The translations under genes were made by a program, and so were the position numbers. A stretch of DNA of 64,000 bases from Phoronis australis (Eukaryota > Phoronida > Phoronidae), in contig NMRA01000385.1 in assembly GCA_002633005.1 (NCBI GenBank), forward strand, positions 315,839 through 379,838, in the 5' to 3' direction. The notes under the pieces are model-generated. The model saw only the letters and a program-made list of their open reading frames with translations. It was not told where the DNA came from and ran no database searches. This document shows positions 1 to 12,300 of the stretch, in pieces (position 1 is the first letter of the stretch; each line of letters starts with the position of its first letter).

Positions 1-262
1 ATAATTCATTATTGCTCGAACACATGTTTGATGCATAAAATGACCCACTTTGGTTACGTGTTGAGTTTGAACAGAAGCAGTAACAACCATCGGATGCTAA
101 AAAATCATTTCTCATTTGACGGAGGAACAACTCAGATTTTTATTTATGAACTAATTCAAGAAAGGTTATTTTTGAAGAGGAGCGGGTTCATGGCAGCCTT
201 AAATTTGCCTAGATTATGAATACATACTTCTATCTTAATGACAACGGTTGCCATTCTTTCAG

Positions 263-355
263 GACCCAATGATACCAGCATCTCTCTTGGGTCATCAAGA
301 GTCAAGAGATCCGTTCAGTCTATCAACATTGCCAATGGAACAATATTAGTTCAAG
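263..355 (+). CDS. Exon A (first in window) of the cell-surface gene
   Basis: The acceptor TTTCAG precedes 263 and the donor GTAGGT follows 355. The exon starts after one base of a split codon and ends in phase 1. It encodes about 30 residues with two N-glycosylation sequons (NDT, NGT) and an RVKR-S motif (298-312) matching the furin consensus. The next exon begins in the matching phase. Being the first exon in the window it is the least cross-checked, but its splice sites and phase fit. Confidence 0.62.
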
Positions 356-3300
356 GTAGGTAATTAATGGCTTGTTACCTGAGAAAACTCATGAAATAGT
401 AACTGTGGTAGTTTTCAAGATAAACTAGACAGACTTCTAAAGAAGTCTGCCAGACTGCCAAACTTGGACAACCTTCTCGTCAGACTTATTTAATTTAACA
501 TTAGTTGCATTGGAACATCATTTTGTTGAACGTTACTCACAGTTTAATATGTTATAGCAGCTGGCCACTCATTATTTATTTGCAGGGAAAATTGCTTCGG
601 TATCGACAAAGTGTGTGGATTTTCCAGAAATGAATCATGTTTTAGTATAATTAGTGGCTGTTTTGTGCGACGAAAGTTTGTCAAATTTCCGCGCTGTCCA
701 GTTATTTTGAAAACTACTCTGTAATAGATACGTGTACAGAGCCCGCAATCTCTCAATTTCGAATCTGATCATGATTGGCCCCATTCCCCTCTGAAAAATA
801 TTGAAAATCACCTGAAATTCCCCCTCATGAGGCCCAAGTGATTAAAAATTTCCCCCAGAGTTTCGAATCACTTGTAACTCACGCAGGTGACAATTTGAAT
901 GAGCACAAAAAGTTTTGGATACATGAGGCAGAGCCTATTGTTATGATATCGTTCCACATTTTATAATTGCTCACTGTTCACTGCTCCAATCCACGTTCCA
1001 CATTTTATAGTTGCTCACTGTTCACTGCTCCAATCCAACTTTTGATGTATACGTTGCTGGAAGTTCATTAATACAACTCATCTGCATTTACTAGTTAATT
1101 AGTGTACTTTTCATAATATTACATGCCATAACACGGCATGACATGGTGGCGATGGTGAGATATGGACTGAAACACCCACACTATCAGGCAGCAGTGAGTA
1201 CACGCTGTAAAACATTGTGGGATCACTTCTAACTCGGTGAGTTGTTGACGTAACGTTCCGATAAAAAAGCACTCACCAGTGGCCGCGTTAAGTTTCATAC
1301 AGTATATTGTGCTATTATACCCGCAATCATCGACGATGGCTACACAATCCGTATTAGTACCTCAATTTGACTGAGGATCACCCAACGTCGCAGAGTCATT
1401 CCACCGTGTTAAGCAGCGCATGGAACTGTACTTTACAGTTAAAGGCACCAAGACAACCGAGAAGGTACTAATCATTCTCCTTACAACTGGAAAGAAGGCC
1501 TGTACAGGTACAACAGCTAGTCCCTCAGCGAAGATGATCGCAAGGACGTACAAAAATATTTTATGCTTTCATCGAGCAACTTGAGCCTGCGACTAATCAC
1601 CGTGTTTGCAGGCTGGAACTCGTCAAGTACTACCAGAAACCATCGGAAACAAATGACACATTCATCAACCGATGCCAGCTTGACTAGCGAAGAACTGTGA
1701 CTTCTCTGACTCCGAAACAAATGAACACTTGGTCGAACTGCTAATTGCGAACACACCTATTCCTGAGCTCCAAAAAGAACTGCTCAATAAACCAAAGGGT
1801 TTCTCGATTCAAGTGGCTGTACACCTAGATGGTACCCATGAGGCATCTGCACAGTGACCATACCACAAGAATCCAACAGTCGAAGAACTCAACCATGATT
1901 TTGCTGCTGCTAAATTCTTCTCAAAGTTAGATGCAAATTCAGGATATTGGTCAGTCAAGCTCGACCAAGAAAGCCAATCTCTGATGACTTTCCAAACACC
2001 GTTTGGAAGGTATTGTTTCCAACTGCTTCCTTTTGGTCTCAACATCAGCCAGGACATTTTCCAACTAGAAATGGATAGAATCCTCGACAAGTGTAAAGGC
2101 GCATGTGGATTTGCCTTTGACATCGCCATCTATTGGTCAACAGAGAACAAGCACGAGGAAAATCTTAGACACTTCATGGAGATCGCAACCCAGGAGGGTC
2201 TTACGCTTAACTCGAGCATGCGACATATAACGCCAAGAGGTATCCATCTTTGGAAATGTGTACACTCACACTGAAATGAACCCCAATTAACCCAGCCAAG
2301 GTACGTGACCTACAGGTGTCAGAACCACATGACAAAACACAACTGTAGCAATTCCTAAGTGTGATGACTCAGTTCGTCAAAGACTTCAGTTCCAAAACTA
2401 CCATTTTGTGTGACTTCTTACACAAAGACTCAGAGTTTCTGTGGGAACCACACCACCAAAGAGCCTTCACTGACCTCAAGAGCGAAATCTCTGAGACATC
2501 GCTTCTCCAGTACTTCAACCAAAAGCTCCCAATCTACATGCACTGTGACGCAAGCTTCCAAGGCATAGGCGCCGCTCTATTGCAACCCAATTCTACTGGC
2601 ACTCTGGTTCCTGTTGTCAATGCCAGCAAGAGCCAGACACCAGCCAAACAGAGGTACACATGCACTGAGCGTGAGTTATTGGCAATCGTATTTGGCACCC
2701 AGAGATTTCACTCTTTTTTTGTACGGTCACACTTTCCAAGTAATCACCGTCCATAAACCACTCGTGATGATCATCGACAAACCGCTCACTTCAGCTCCAG
2801 CGCGTCTCCAGCAGATGCTTATCCAACTTCAGGGATACAACTTCAACCTCTCCTATAACAAGGGATCCAACAACGTTTTGACCAATGGACTCTCACGTTT
2901 ACTGTCACCATGCAACGCTGAACCTACTGTGGCTGACCCTCTACTCAGCCAGCTGAGAGATATCATCATCATGGGATGGCCAGTGATGATTAAGCAGCTG
3001 CCAACTGACGTCAGAGCATTCTGGGGTCCAAGAGATAATCTCTCGGTAGACAACGGCCTTCCTCAAGGGGCAACAGATCGTCATTCCTGAGACCCTGCAA
3101 GAAGAGATACTGAGACAACTCCATACTGCCCACCTGGAACAAGAGAAAGCCCAACTCCTAGCTAAGGACACTGTATACTGGGTAAACATAAACAAAGACA
3201 TTGACCGGTTCACCAAGTCGCGCAGCATATGCCAGCACCATCAACCATCCCAGATGTCAGAGCCACTGCTGTGCAGCAAAGCCATGGGATGTTGTAGGTA

Positions 3301-6300
3301 CCGACCTGTTTGAACTCCACGAGTCCTAGTAGCTGATCATAGTCGACTACTAATCTTAAGTATCCTGTAGTGCGACAGTTACCTACTCCTTCACCAAGCA
3401 GCGTTGTTCTAAACATCACAGGCGGAGCTCGGTATACCGTCCAAGGTTAAGTAAGCAACAATGGGCCACATTTCTCCAAAGCTGCCCGTGGTGAATTTGC
3501 TATGGCGTGGACATTCAACCATGAGACCATCTCACCTCGGAGACCACAGGGAAATGGTTTTGTAGAGCACCAGGTGTGGACTGTAAAGACTATCCTCAAG
3601 AAGGCCAAGCAGTCTGGCACAACACCTGAAGTTGCATTGTTCCACTGGCGATGCACTCCAATCTCAAACGACTTGCCAAGTCCAGCACAGCTACTCATGG
3701 CCGTGGATGAATCCAGTCTCCACTTGCTACGAAAATTGCAAATCGCCACCAAAACAAGGACCAAGTAAGAACAAGAGAACCAGAAGAAATATTTTGACCG
3801 ACACACACTCAAAGGAGAATTAATTACCACCTCTGTACCCTGGTCAGGGAGTAGAGTACAACACCCCGTGTCTGGAAGCTGGGATCCAGCTATCATAGAA
3901 TCCTAGGCAGATGGTCCTTGTTCCTTTTTGTTAAGAAATATAAATGGACGCGTGTTCCGATGAAACCGTCAACACATACGAGATGTCCCCATATAACCAA
4001 GTGTATCGACGACTCCAGATGTTTCGAAGGTTGCTCAAACTAAACACGTGACTTTTGCAGAACCCCCACTTGTTTGCAAAACCCCAGCCTTGCTCACTTA
4101 CCTGCAACATCCAGTGGTAGGATTTTGAAACGACCAAAAAAGATGAACTTGTAGTTTTATGAGCAGTTATTCACACATAGATCTTAATTACTTACCTTAG
4201 GTAGCTTACATACAGCAAGCATATAACATAGGGCAGAATAACTCCCCCCCCCNCCCCCCCCCCTACCATTCTGTGGCTGTTCAGTAGTCCACCTGAACTA
4301 GCCTAGTGTTTATACATCGCGTTTTTATTTGATAGCCTTTGTCTTAGGATTTCTTTTCTTGGTAAAAGGGGATGTGATGATGTCGTTCCACATATTATAA
4401 TTTTTATAATTGCTCATTGTTCACTGCTCCGATTCAACTTCTGATGTATCCCTTGCCGGAAGCTCATTAATAAACCTCGTGTGCATTTACCAGTCAATCA
4501 GTGTACTTTTCTTAACATTACATGCCATAACACGTCATGACACCTATGAGGGCTTGCAACAGTGGTGGGGGGTGCTATTGACGATGATTGTGGGGTAGAA
4601 TTTTCTTCTGAAAAGGCACAGGCACCTTTACCTTGGGGGATTGAAGGCCCTGGGAGATAGACAAAAATCATTTAGGAGTCCAGAAGCTCGAAAATAGTGA
4701 GGACCAGGGAAAAAAATTACTTTCAAAAGCACATGAAATGGGCTACTGGAGCACTATAATAATTTCTTCATTCTCTTGCTGAAAAAACTGTCATAAGTTG
4801 TGAACAAAATTTTTTAATCTTTTTACACCACCCGATGTTGCCTAAGGAGGTGCAGCCAGGTATTGCATTCAATTGGTGCATGCGAGGCTGAGTGACACGA
4901 TCTGTAGTTGTAACACAACTCCACTACGATACAGAGTGACTTCGTATATTTAAGTGATACCTATAGCAGTTTTTACATCATGACATCAAAGCAGTTTTAG
5001 AAAATCAAAGCAATCACACATTAGTTGTAGTCATAGATGGTTGTTATGTTTCCCTCAGATTGCGTGTTTTTAAATGTTGCCTTTTTGATAAGCCTTTATT
5101 GGTAGTACAGACTTCACCCTAGGCTCTGTTTTGTGACATTGTATAACAAAGACTAAGGTATAGTTGGTAAGAAAATTATTTCACTAATAAAATGAAACCT
5201 GAACCAAACTGCTTTGGATAGCTTTTTCATTCTTTACATCCAACATCATCACATAGGAGATATTTGCAGATGGTGCTCGGCATCTTACTTCCGATTATGA
5301 AACCTAATTGTTCATTTTAAGGTTGGGGCTCGGTAAAATAGTTTGGCAGCTGTTGTAAAGGAATATTAATTGTCTCAGAACTGTCAGAGTCCACACTGAG
5401 ATTGAACCTCGAACAACGTATAGTCTGGTTGATTCTATTTGAATGGCATTTCCCTACAAGGTATTACTCACTACTTGTTTCTGACTTATGTATTGTGCAT
5501 TGTTCTCTCCAGGTACTGGTGGCATCATGTATGGTGAGTTATCTGAAGCTGACCTGCAGTCAAGTTACGGCTCAGCAGCCAGTGACGCTCCAAGCTACAT
5601 AGCTGACATGGAGGGCAACAGCAAGAATAATGATAAGCATTCCCGCAGAATGATGAGACGGTATTTATACTTTCTTTCACAGTACATTCTGGGATTTCCA
5701 AACTGGTTCCCAACAACAACTTTCAAAAAAAAACCCATAGGTGTCACCTTTGCGATCGGGATGCACGTGGCAAATTCATGGATGCAAATCTCTTTGAAAA
5801 ACCCTGGGTCTCTTTCAGAAATGCCCTGTAATTGAAGTCGGGCACACCTCATTAATTCAAACTGAAATCACAGATGCCTAATTCTTAGTAAGTCATTCAA
5901 GTTAAAATTCTGACTTGTTGTGAATTAAAGTAAATAGGGTTTTAGTGGTTACCACAACTTGTGTCTAGTATACTTTCAACACAGATAACTCGTTGAACCC
6001 ATACAACTTATTGCATGTGATGTTGAAGCCCATGTTGATACTTTGTGAAACAACCATCGACTGGCAGTTTAAACTTGATGTGTACGCTTTTACTGCTTGC
6101 TAAAATATTCATGTGGCTGAGTTTGCACTCCACTGCCATCTGGTGTTTGTCCATTACAAGTCAGAGTCATCTTTGATAGTAATTATTGCATGGATTGAAT
6201 GAACGTTTCAACAATAGGTGGGTTTCATGTAACCCAAATCATGTTCAATCGTGTCATCTATAATGGACTTTTCAATAGTGTGCATTTCGTATGCACTTTA

Positions 6301-9300
6301 TTGGAAATTTTAAGGCCTGTGAGTACCTACTTATAAAACCACCATGACATCAGGTTGAAATTAAACAAACTCTTGAAATTTTCTTATGAAAGACTGCAGA
6401 ACAACTTAACAAAATTATGGTCAACAGAACTAGCTCCATTCTCAAACACGAACCAAAGTTAAATGGTTTTCAGAAATGGTGCTCAATCTAGAAACTGTTC
6501 AACGCCTGGTTACGAACATTCCACTTGGTGTAATACGTTATGGGAAATCTTGAAACTCGAAGTGTGCATGAATCAGGAATACATCACCAGACAGGTTTAC
6601 TTTCTCTCTAACATGTAGTCATATCGTCCAGTTAAGCTGGTAGAAGACGGATTCGTGTTGTTGTTTTGGGTCATGTGTTTTTGAGCAATGGGAAATGGAA
6701 TTCATATTTGACACGAGCACAAGTTGTCTATCAGCTGTCTGTTTCATGAAGAGTGACTAAAGACTTAGACAGGAATTTGATTTTATGCTCTCACTTCACA
6801 ATTGACCTATCGCCAAAATTATGACGGATGGCTTAATTGACCAATCAGAACGCAGCATTCTTGGCACACCTTCGTCTGCGTTTCCAAGACGCCATTTTAC
6901 CCGACAAACCACACGTAGTCGAGTAATACTTACTTTAGTCTATATCTCAAGAAATTGTCCGCTAAGAATGGGGAAACAGTGTTGATATGGCGTGTGTAGC
7001 ACCGACAGTTGTTATGCTACTCCAGAATAATATCTCATCATTTTTTGGCATGTCCTAAGCAGAAAAATGATGTTGAAAGCGAAAACTATCGATCAAACTG
7101 TACGGCCACACGAGCAGCTGAACTTAACGATGTTGCTTGATAACTCGAAGGCTATAATAAACACAAATATATTAGTTCCAAGATACGCACTTTTCAGCTT
7201 GGTGGCTATGGTGCAGGGTTATCTCAGATTTTAACTCACGAGTTTCCTACGTCTGGCTGCCTTTGTCTTGGCACCTGCTGGATCTCAGCACTCTAGCGGT
7301 AGTACACGGAAATTGTTGTTTTCAAGGACATTTTTATTTTATTTCATTTTATTTTTTATTTATTTCAACCTAATGGACATTATTTTGTTTCGTATCAGAG
7401 GTACATTTTTGTTATTCATAAACCGTAGGCTGGCGTTCAACTGAACTTCTCTCCTGGTCAAAATTCAGAGATTCGATCACCACAGGGCACTGGATTACTG
7501 CCAGAACTCAAGCCATGGTCGAGCTGTTGTCACTAAAAATAAACTGTTGAATTACTTTTTTGACGTGTACCTCTTGTATACACTATGTTTGTAGAGTTAG
7601 AGAGAGCTCATTTTGAAGTTGTTCAAACATAATATTTAAATTTATGAAGCTTTAAAAAAGAATTTGAGTTATTTTTGTAAATACCCTATTTTTGCAACTA
7701 CCACAACAGACTTGTAATCTTTTGTAACCATACCATGACTTAGTGATCATGCTACCTTCAAAATTAAATGAAAGCTACCTTTGTGGAATGAAACTACAAA
7801 AAAATGCCAAGTTCATAAGAAGGTAGCCTAATTTAAATGTCTTTGGTGCAAACGGACAATTCCATAGGTGGATTTAAGGGCCCCCCCCCCTTGGCTGCCG
7901 CAACCAAAATGAAATAGCAAGAGCGTGAAGCGTGAGGAAATATTGAGTTCAGCACCTAGGACCGGTAGCAGAAGAGGGGGGCTCAGACCCAAGATCGTAG
8001 CGGAATCGTGTTCCTGTTTTTTTTTAGTCCACCAATAGATTTTCTGAACAGAAGGTCCAACGGTCTACATCCCTGGCTCCTGCAACTTTCGGGCCGCCTA
8101 TGCACATACAATCGCACTTTTCCCAATTCCACGAGGCAACATATGTTGGGCCCCTCTGTGGTATCCTAGATCCGCCACTGAATTCTAGTCATTAAAGGTG
8201 AAGGCAACCTTTTTTCATGTCACTTTTAGCAAAAATAAGGTTTGTTGATTATCCCAGACACATTTTTCACTTAATTACAGCTTTTCGTAATTTGATTAAT
8301 TTCTCGTCCTTTACTCAGGAAGTGACGTTTTGGGAGGCAATAGTTTCGCGCCAATTTCTTTTCATTATAGTCCGACTTTGAGAGCTGTCGAGTCAGTCAT
8401 TGTTCTACCTCGGTTGTGATAAGTTTGGTCGTCGTTTGCTTTTGTTTACAAGTCAGTCAACATGCCACATTGTTGCTGCATGCCGGGATGTACTCATTAT
8501 CATCTCACACGCGCTATGGGTACCTTGCGTCGCTTTCCGAAGGATGACACACTTTGCCGTAGGCTACTTGGCTAGCTCGTTCATGTAAAGAACGCAGCGC
8601 TACCCGTCCACGCATCGTACCGTAAAGCAGTGGAGGGTTAACGAGTGTGTGGCAAGCATTTTCAGATTATGACAGAGATATGTACGCTGAATTGATGAAG
8701 GTCCCTGCGAAACAACGCCTGAAGAAGGGTACCATACCGTCGCCGTTGATTCCCGGCAGTGCCCCATCGCCAACCCCGAGAAGTGCATTTTTGAAACGAG
8801 AAGCCACTATATACAGTGACTGGAGGCACTTCATCTACTCTCACCCGTGCCTCCGAACGTACCCCACTGCGTGCAATACCGGGAACTAGCAGTGATTCGC
8901 CCTGTGCTGTTGTCTCTAGCCCAGAGCCTGTAAGCAGCCCTGCAGCGAGGTTGAGTAGTGGGAGTGAATACAGGCCCAGTTCCACACCCTGTGAAGAGGA
9001 CAGTTTGTCATCCAGTGAACAGATCGGTGAGCCTAAGTTTGATAAGTTTTTTACAGACTTGTATTGGAGCTATTTGGAAGGTGTCAGGTGTGTGACGAGA
9101 GTCACACGGCGGGATGTAAGCAGTTTGGGTGCTCAGATCACCCTCCATTGGGAGTGTGTCGCGGAACACTCGAGCAATTGAGACAGTTCTTCCTCTGTAC
9201 GTGAGACGATAATGAGTACACCCCAGTACGCAGCAACAGCGTGGCATGTTGACTGACTCGTAAGCAAAAGCAAACGGCGACCAAACTTATCACAATCAAG

Positions 9301-12300
9301 GTTGAACAATGACCGACTCGAATGCTCTCACAGTCAGACTATATGAAAAGAAATTGGCGCAAAATTCTTGCCTCCCAAAACATCACTTCCGGAGTAGACG
9401 ACGAGTAATTAATTGAATTACGAAAAGCAGTAAATAAGTGAAAAATATGTCTGGGATAATCAACGAACCTTATTTTTGCTAAAAATGACATGAAAAAAGG
9501 TTGCCTTCGCCTTTAATTTGAATTAGACACAGCCCTAGACCTACCGGAGCTAACTGTTTGCTTAGGGCGAGACGAGTGTGTACCTGAGCTATGAACCTGA
9601 ATTTTTTTATCAAAATATTTCGTTGCAAGATTAGAAAAGCGTAAACAGTGCTATCGAGTCGACCTAGTCAGAGACTATAGTGCATGTGTTGTCTGTAATC
9701 TATGACCTACTTTACTCCAGGAGTTCCATCAGTTGTGACCTACTTTTCATTTGGCGAAATTTAGCAGACGCCAGAATAAGAATATCTGTGAATCTTCACT
9801 GATTTTATTCGAAAGATCATAAAATCCATGGAATCCTACAGATAGTTCGACTTTAAGGTACATACCTAGTTTTACATGAACATATCGTATCTGTGGCTTT
9901 GTCATTTGTCAGGTGAAGGTAGCCCCGAGGTCGAGGGGTTCTTCGGATTTTCGCTGGCTCCTCAAGCACATATTTTTTCATCATCACCTTTACAAAGTCC
10001 CATATCATGAACGTACAATTCTCTGTTGAAAAGCATCGCCTCTTGTCTCTGTCGAAGCGTTTTCAAATAGTGCAAAAACACTCATCGATTCCACCAGGAA
10101 GGTCGTTTAGCGACAGTGTATTTGCCTCTGACATCTCATTCGACTGTCAGGTATCACGTGACTTTTCGCGTAGGGGTGGAGCTTGCGATAGGTCAATTAC
10201 GGAATAAAAGTTAAAAAGCCATTTAATTATTAGTACATTACAACCTGGATATAATTTATACACATTGTCTCAGAAGCTAGGATTTATGGGACGTGGCTTT
10301 GAATTTTCTTCTTTTAAGAGGATTTGATATCCAGTTTCCTCTTTTTTCTTCTCTTTTCATCATTATTTTACTTTATTCATGCAAAAACGTTAATTTAGGT
10401 TAAATTTTATTGCACAAAAAGTATTTCTATCACACAAGTCTATTTATTTGTGGAACGATACATCACCTGGATAATTTTCCTCTTTTTGTCATTGGTCATT
10501 CCAAGCCCTGATGAGTATATTCTCAGAGACTTTGTATTAATTTTTTTGCAAAGTGAGATTTTGTAATTTATCATAAGTAGATGTATGAAGTGTAAGAGCA
10601 AGTTTTTGGCAAGTCACAAGTCAATTTTCGGGAAGCAGATCCTTGGGCAAATTATGTTGCTTCAGAAAATTAATGTATTAAATCTAACAAATATCCAGTT
10701 AGGTAGTAGAAGGGAAACTAGGTCTAAAACATTAAAAGACAAGCACCATTATAGGAATGTCCAGCTCTCTACTTCCTCAACAAAACAGATTAAATTGGGG
10801 TGTTCGTGAAATAGAAGAAACTGCTCTGGCTGTTTGCAGCAAGGTATAGTTTTGAAAGTTTGCTCATATCAGCTAATTAACAGAAAGTCACAGCATCGAT
10901 TGTGAAAGTGTTGTTTCTATTAGAAATAATTACACTAACTTTGTTTATGAAAAAATTAATGATTGCGTAGCTGACAAGTGAGTTTTCGTAGGAGGTACTG
11001 CATTTCATGGACTGCAGTCAGGTGTCCGCAACCTAATTCAATTGTCCTAGCTGTACGAAACGTTTCTTTTCAGAGTATACAAGGTAGTGAAATCGATGTT
11101 CTTGTCTGGTACGCCTGGCACAACAGTTGAGCCCTTTGAAGCCACGTTTGGTTTCGACAACTCCACATTGGCAGATGATGAAATACCAGTTCTGCTTTAT
11201 AATGACCCAGGTAAGATCTTAAAGGGTTTTGTGGAAATACTTCAAAACAATGACGTTTGGGTAGTTGGGTCTTACCTATAGAAGATATACACAGAAGGTG
11301 AAATGTGAGGCTTAGTAAGTGGATTTCATATAATGCACTGGTGTTGTTTTTCTAATGCATTGTGTTGGGGCTCCCAACTTATTAACAACTTGTGACATCT
11401 CAAAAAACCAAGGTGACTGGTAGACACTGACGGAAAACAGCACGAGCTAACCATAATTGAAACCAAATGTTGGCTTCCATCAACATGCTTTTTGGTGGTA
11501 GTATGACTATAGAACTATCATGTAAGAATTAAAAAGAAATGAGATTGAAATCGTACAAATACATATATGACTAGAGAGACTTAACAAATCTTGTGCATGA
11601 AAGATTCTCGAGGCACGCGTTAATCAATCACGCTGAAGTTAAATCCCAGGTGTGCATCCTGTAGACTCCAGAAACTCAAAAATGTGCAAGATTACACGCA
11701 CCTTCATGAGATTTATTTATGCATTGCAAACAAAGCTCTAAATTCTTGCGTCCTTGGAATACAGCCCAACTTTGTGCACGTTTCCAAGTTCAGTGCTGAT
11801 GATTACGTCGACCTAACAACAACCACATAATGCATATTAAAAATTGGCATCAATGCTGTCGGTGAGTAAGACTGGCGTAGATTAATTACTCAGCAGCAAG
11901 TGATTTAAATCAAAAGTTCAGTTCTTGGACTGAATGTGGTTTTATAATCACTTTAAGGTTATGTGGAGTCCTTGAAAATTACAATTTTATCTAAATTTTG
12001 AACACTATCTCAGATATGGTTGTCCGGGCTTAAGTGAAATTTTGAATAAAGTAACAGTTACTACATTTAGTGCTCACTATATTTTTGAAATGACCTTTTC
12101 TCAAGAATGCCCTATGAAGACGAGAGTACTTCTTTCCCCAACCATCTGCCCAGTCCTCCATACTTCACACAGTTATCATAAGCCACACACAAATTCAACC
12201 TTTGAGCTAAAATGTTACTTTAAATTGTACTAGTGAAGTCAGTAATTCTAGTCTTTCACCTTGCACTTGCTCACAAAGTGTTGTTTGAAAGAAAAAAGTA

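Larger units (their letters stand above)
939..4542 (+). mobile_element. Degenerate Ty3/gypsy-type LTR retrotransposon, with target-site duplication
   Basis: Two direct LTRs (939-1143 and 4373-4542) begin TG, end CA, and are flanked by the same 5-bp target duplication CCTAT (934-938 and 4543-4547). A polypurine tract AAAAGGGGA (4364-4372) sits just before the 3' LTR. Between them are a gag-like stretch and parts of pol in the order reverse transcriptase, RNase H, integrase, which is the Ty3/gypsy order. Frames are broken by many stops and shifts, and the protease and reverse-transcriptase fingers are missing. At 3.6 kb it is shorter than the roughly 5 kb usual for the family. It cannot be active. 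Confidence 0.93.
356..5512. other. Intron A-B: holds the Ty3 relic and a dispersed repeat
   Basis: No coding exon of the host gene is recognised. About 420-720 is a diverged copy of a repeat also found at about 12320-12620 (shared CTGCCAAACTTGGACAA and CCAGTT...TTGAAAAC blocks). The Ty3/gypsy relic covers 939-4542. The rest (4548-5512) shows nothing I can name. Confidence 0.6.
8196..9512. mobile_element. Kolobok-like foldback element (TTAA flanks) with inverted THAP arms
   Basis: TTAA lies at both borders (8192-8195 and 9513-9516). The ends AGGTGAAGGCAACCTTTTTT and its inverse (AGGCGAAGG...) match, and the match continues inward for about 310 bp (8196 to about 8508, and about 9200 to 9512). 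Both arms contain the start of a THAP reading frame, facing each other. Kolobok is the superfamily known to use TTAA targets and to carry a THAP domain. Here the right end is a second, inverted copy of the 5' end, so the element is a rearranged non-autonomous form. A third copy of the same 5' end is at 47735. Confidence 0.8.
6800..10198. mobile_element. Outer inverted-repeat element with a THAP-like relic, hosting two other elements
   Basis: The ends AATTGACCTATCGC (6800-6813) and GCGATAGGTCAATT (10185-10198) are perfect 14-bp inverted repeats. Just inside the left end is a THAP-like zinc-finger start at 6968. Two younger elements lie inside (7863-8180 and 8196-9512). I saw no clear target duplication, so the borders and superfamily are uncertain. 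P-type and Kolobok-type DNA transposons both carry THAP domains. Confidence 0.5.
5661..11073. other. Intron B-C: nested DNA-transposon cluster
   Basis: No host exon is seen. 5661-6799 and 10199-11073 hold nothing I can name. 6800-10198 is a nested stack of inverted-repeat elements, described separately. Confidence 0.55.

Noticed and set aside
4242-4263. Poly-C tract with one N
   Set aside because: Simple sequence inside the Ty3 relic, probably a sequencing-difficult run.
5513-5533. A 21-bp micro-exon ending at GTGAGT
   Set aside because: It would end in phase 1, but the next exon needs phase 2; the 148-bp version fits.
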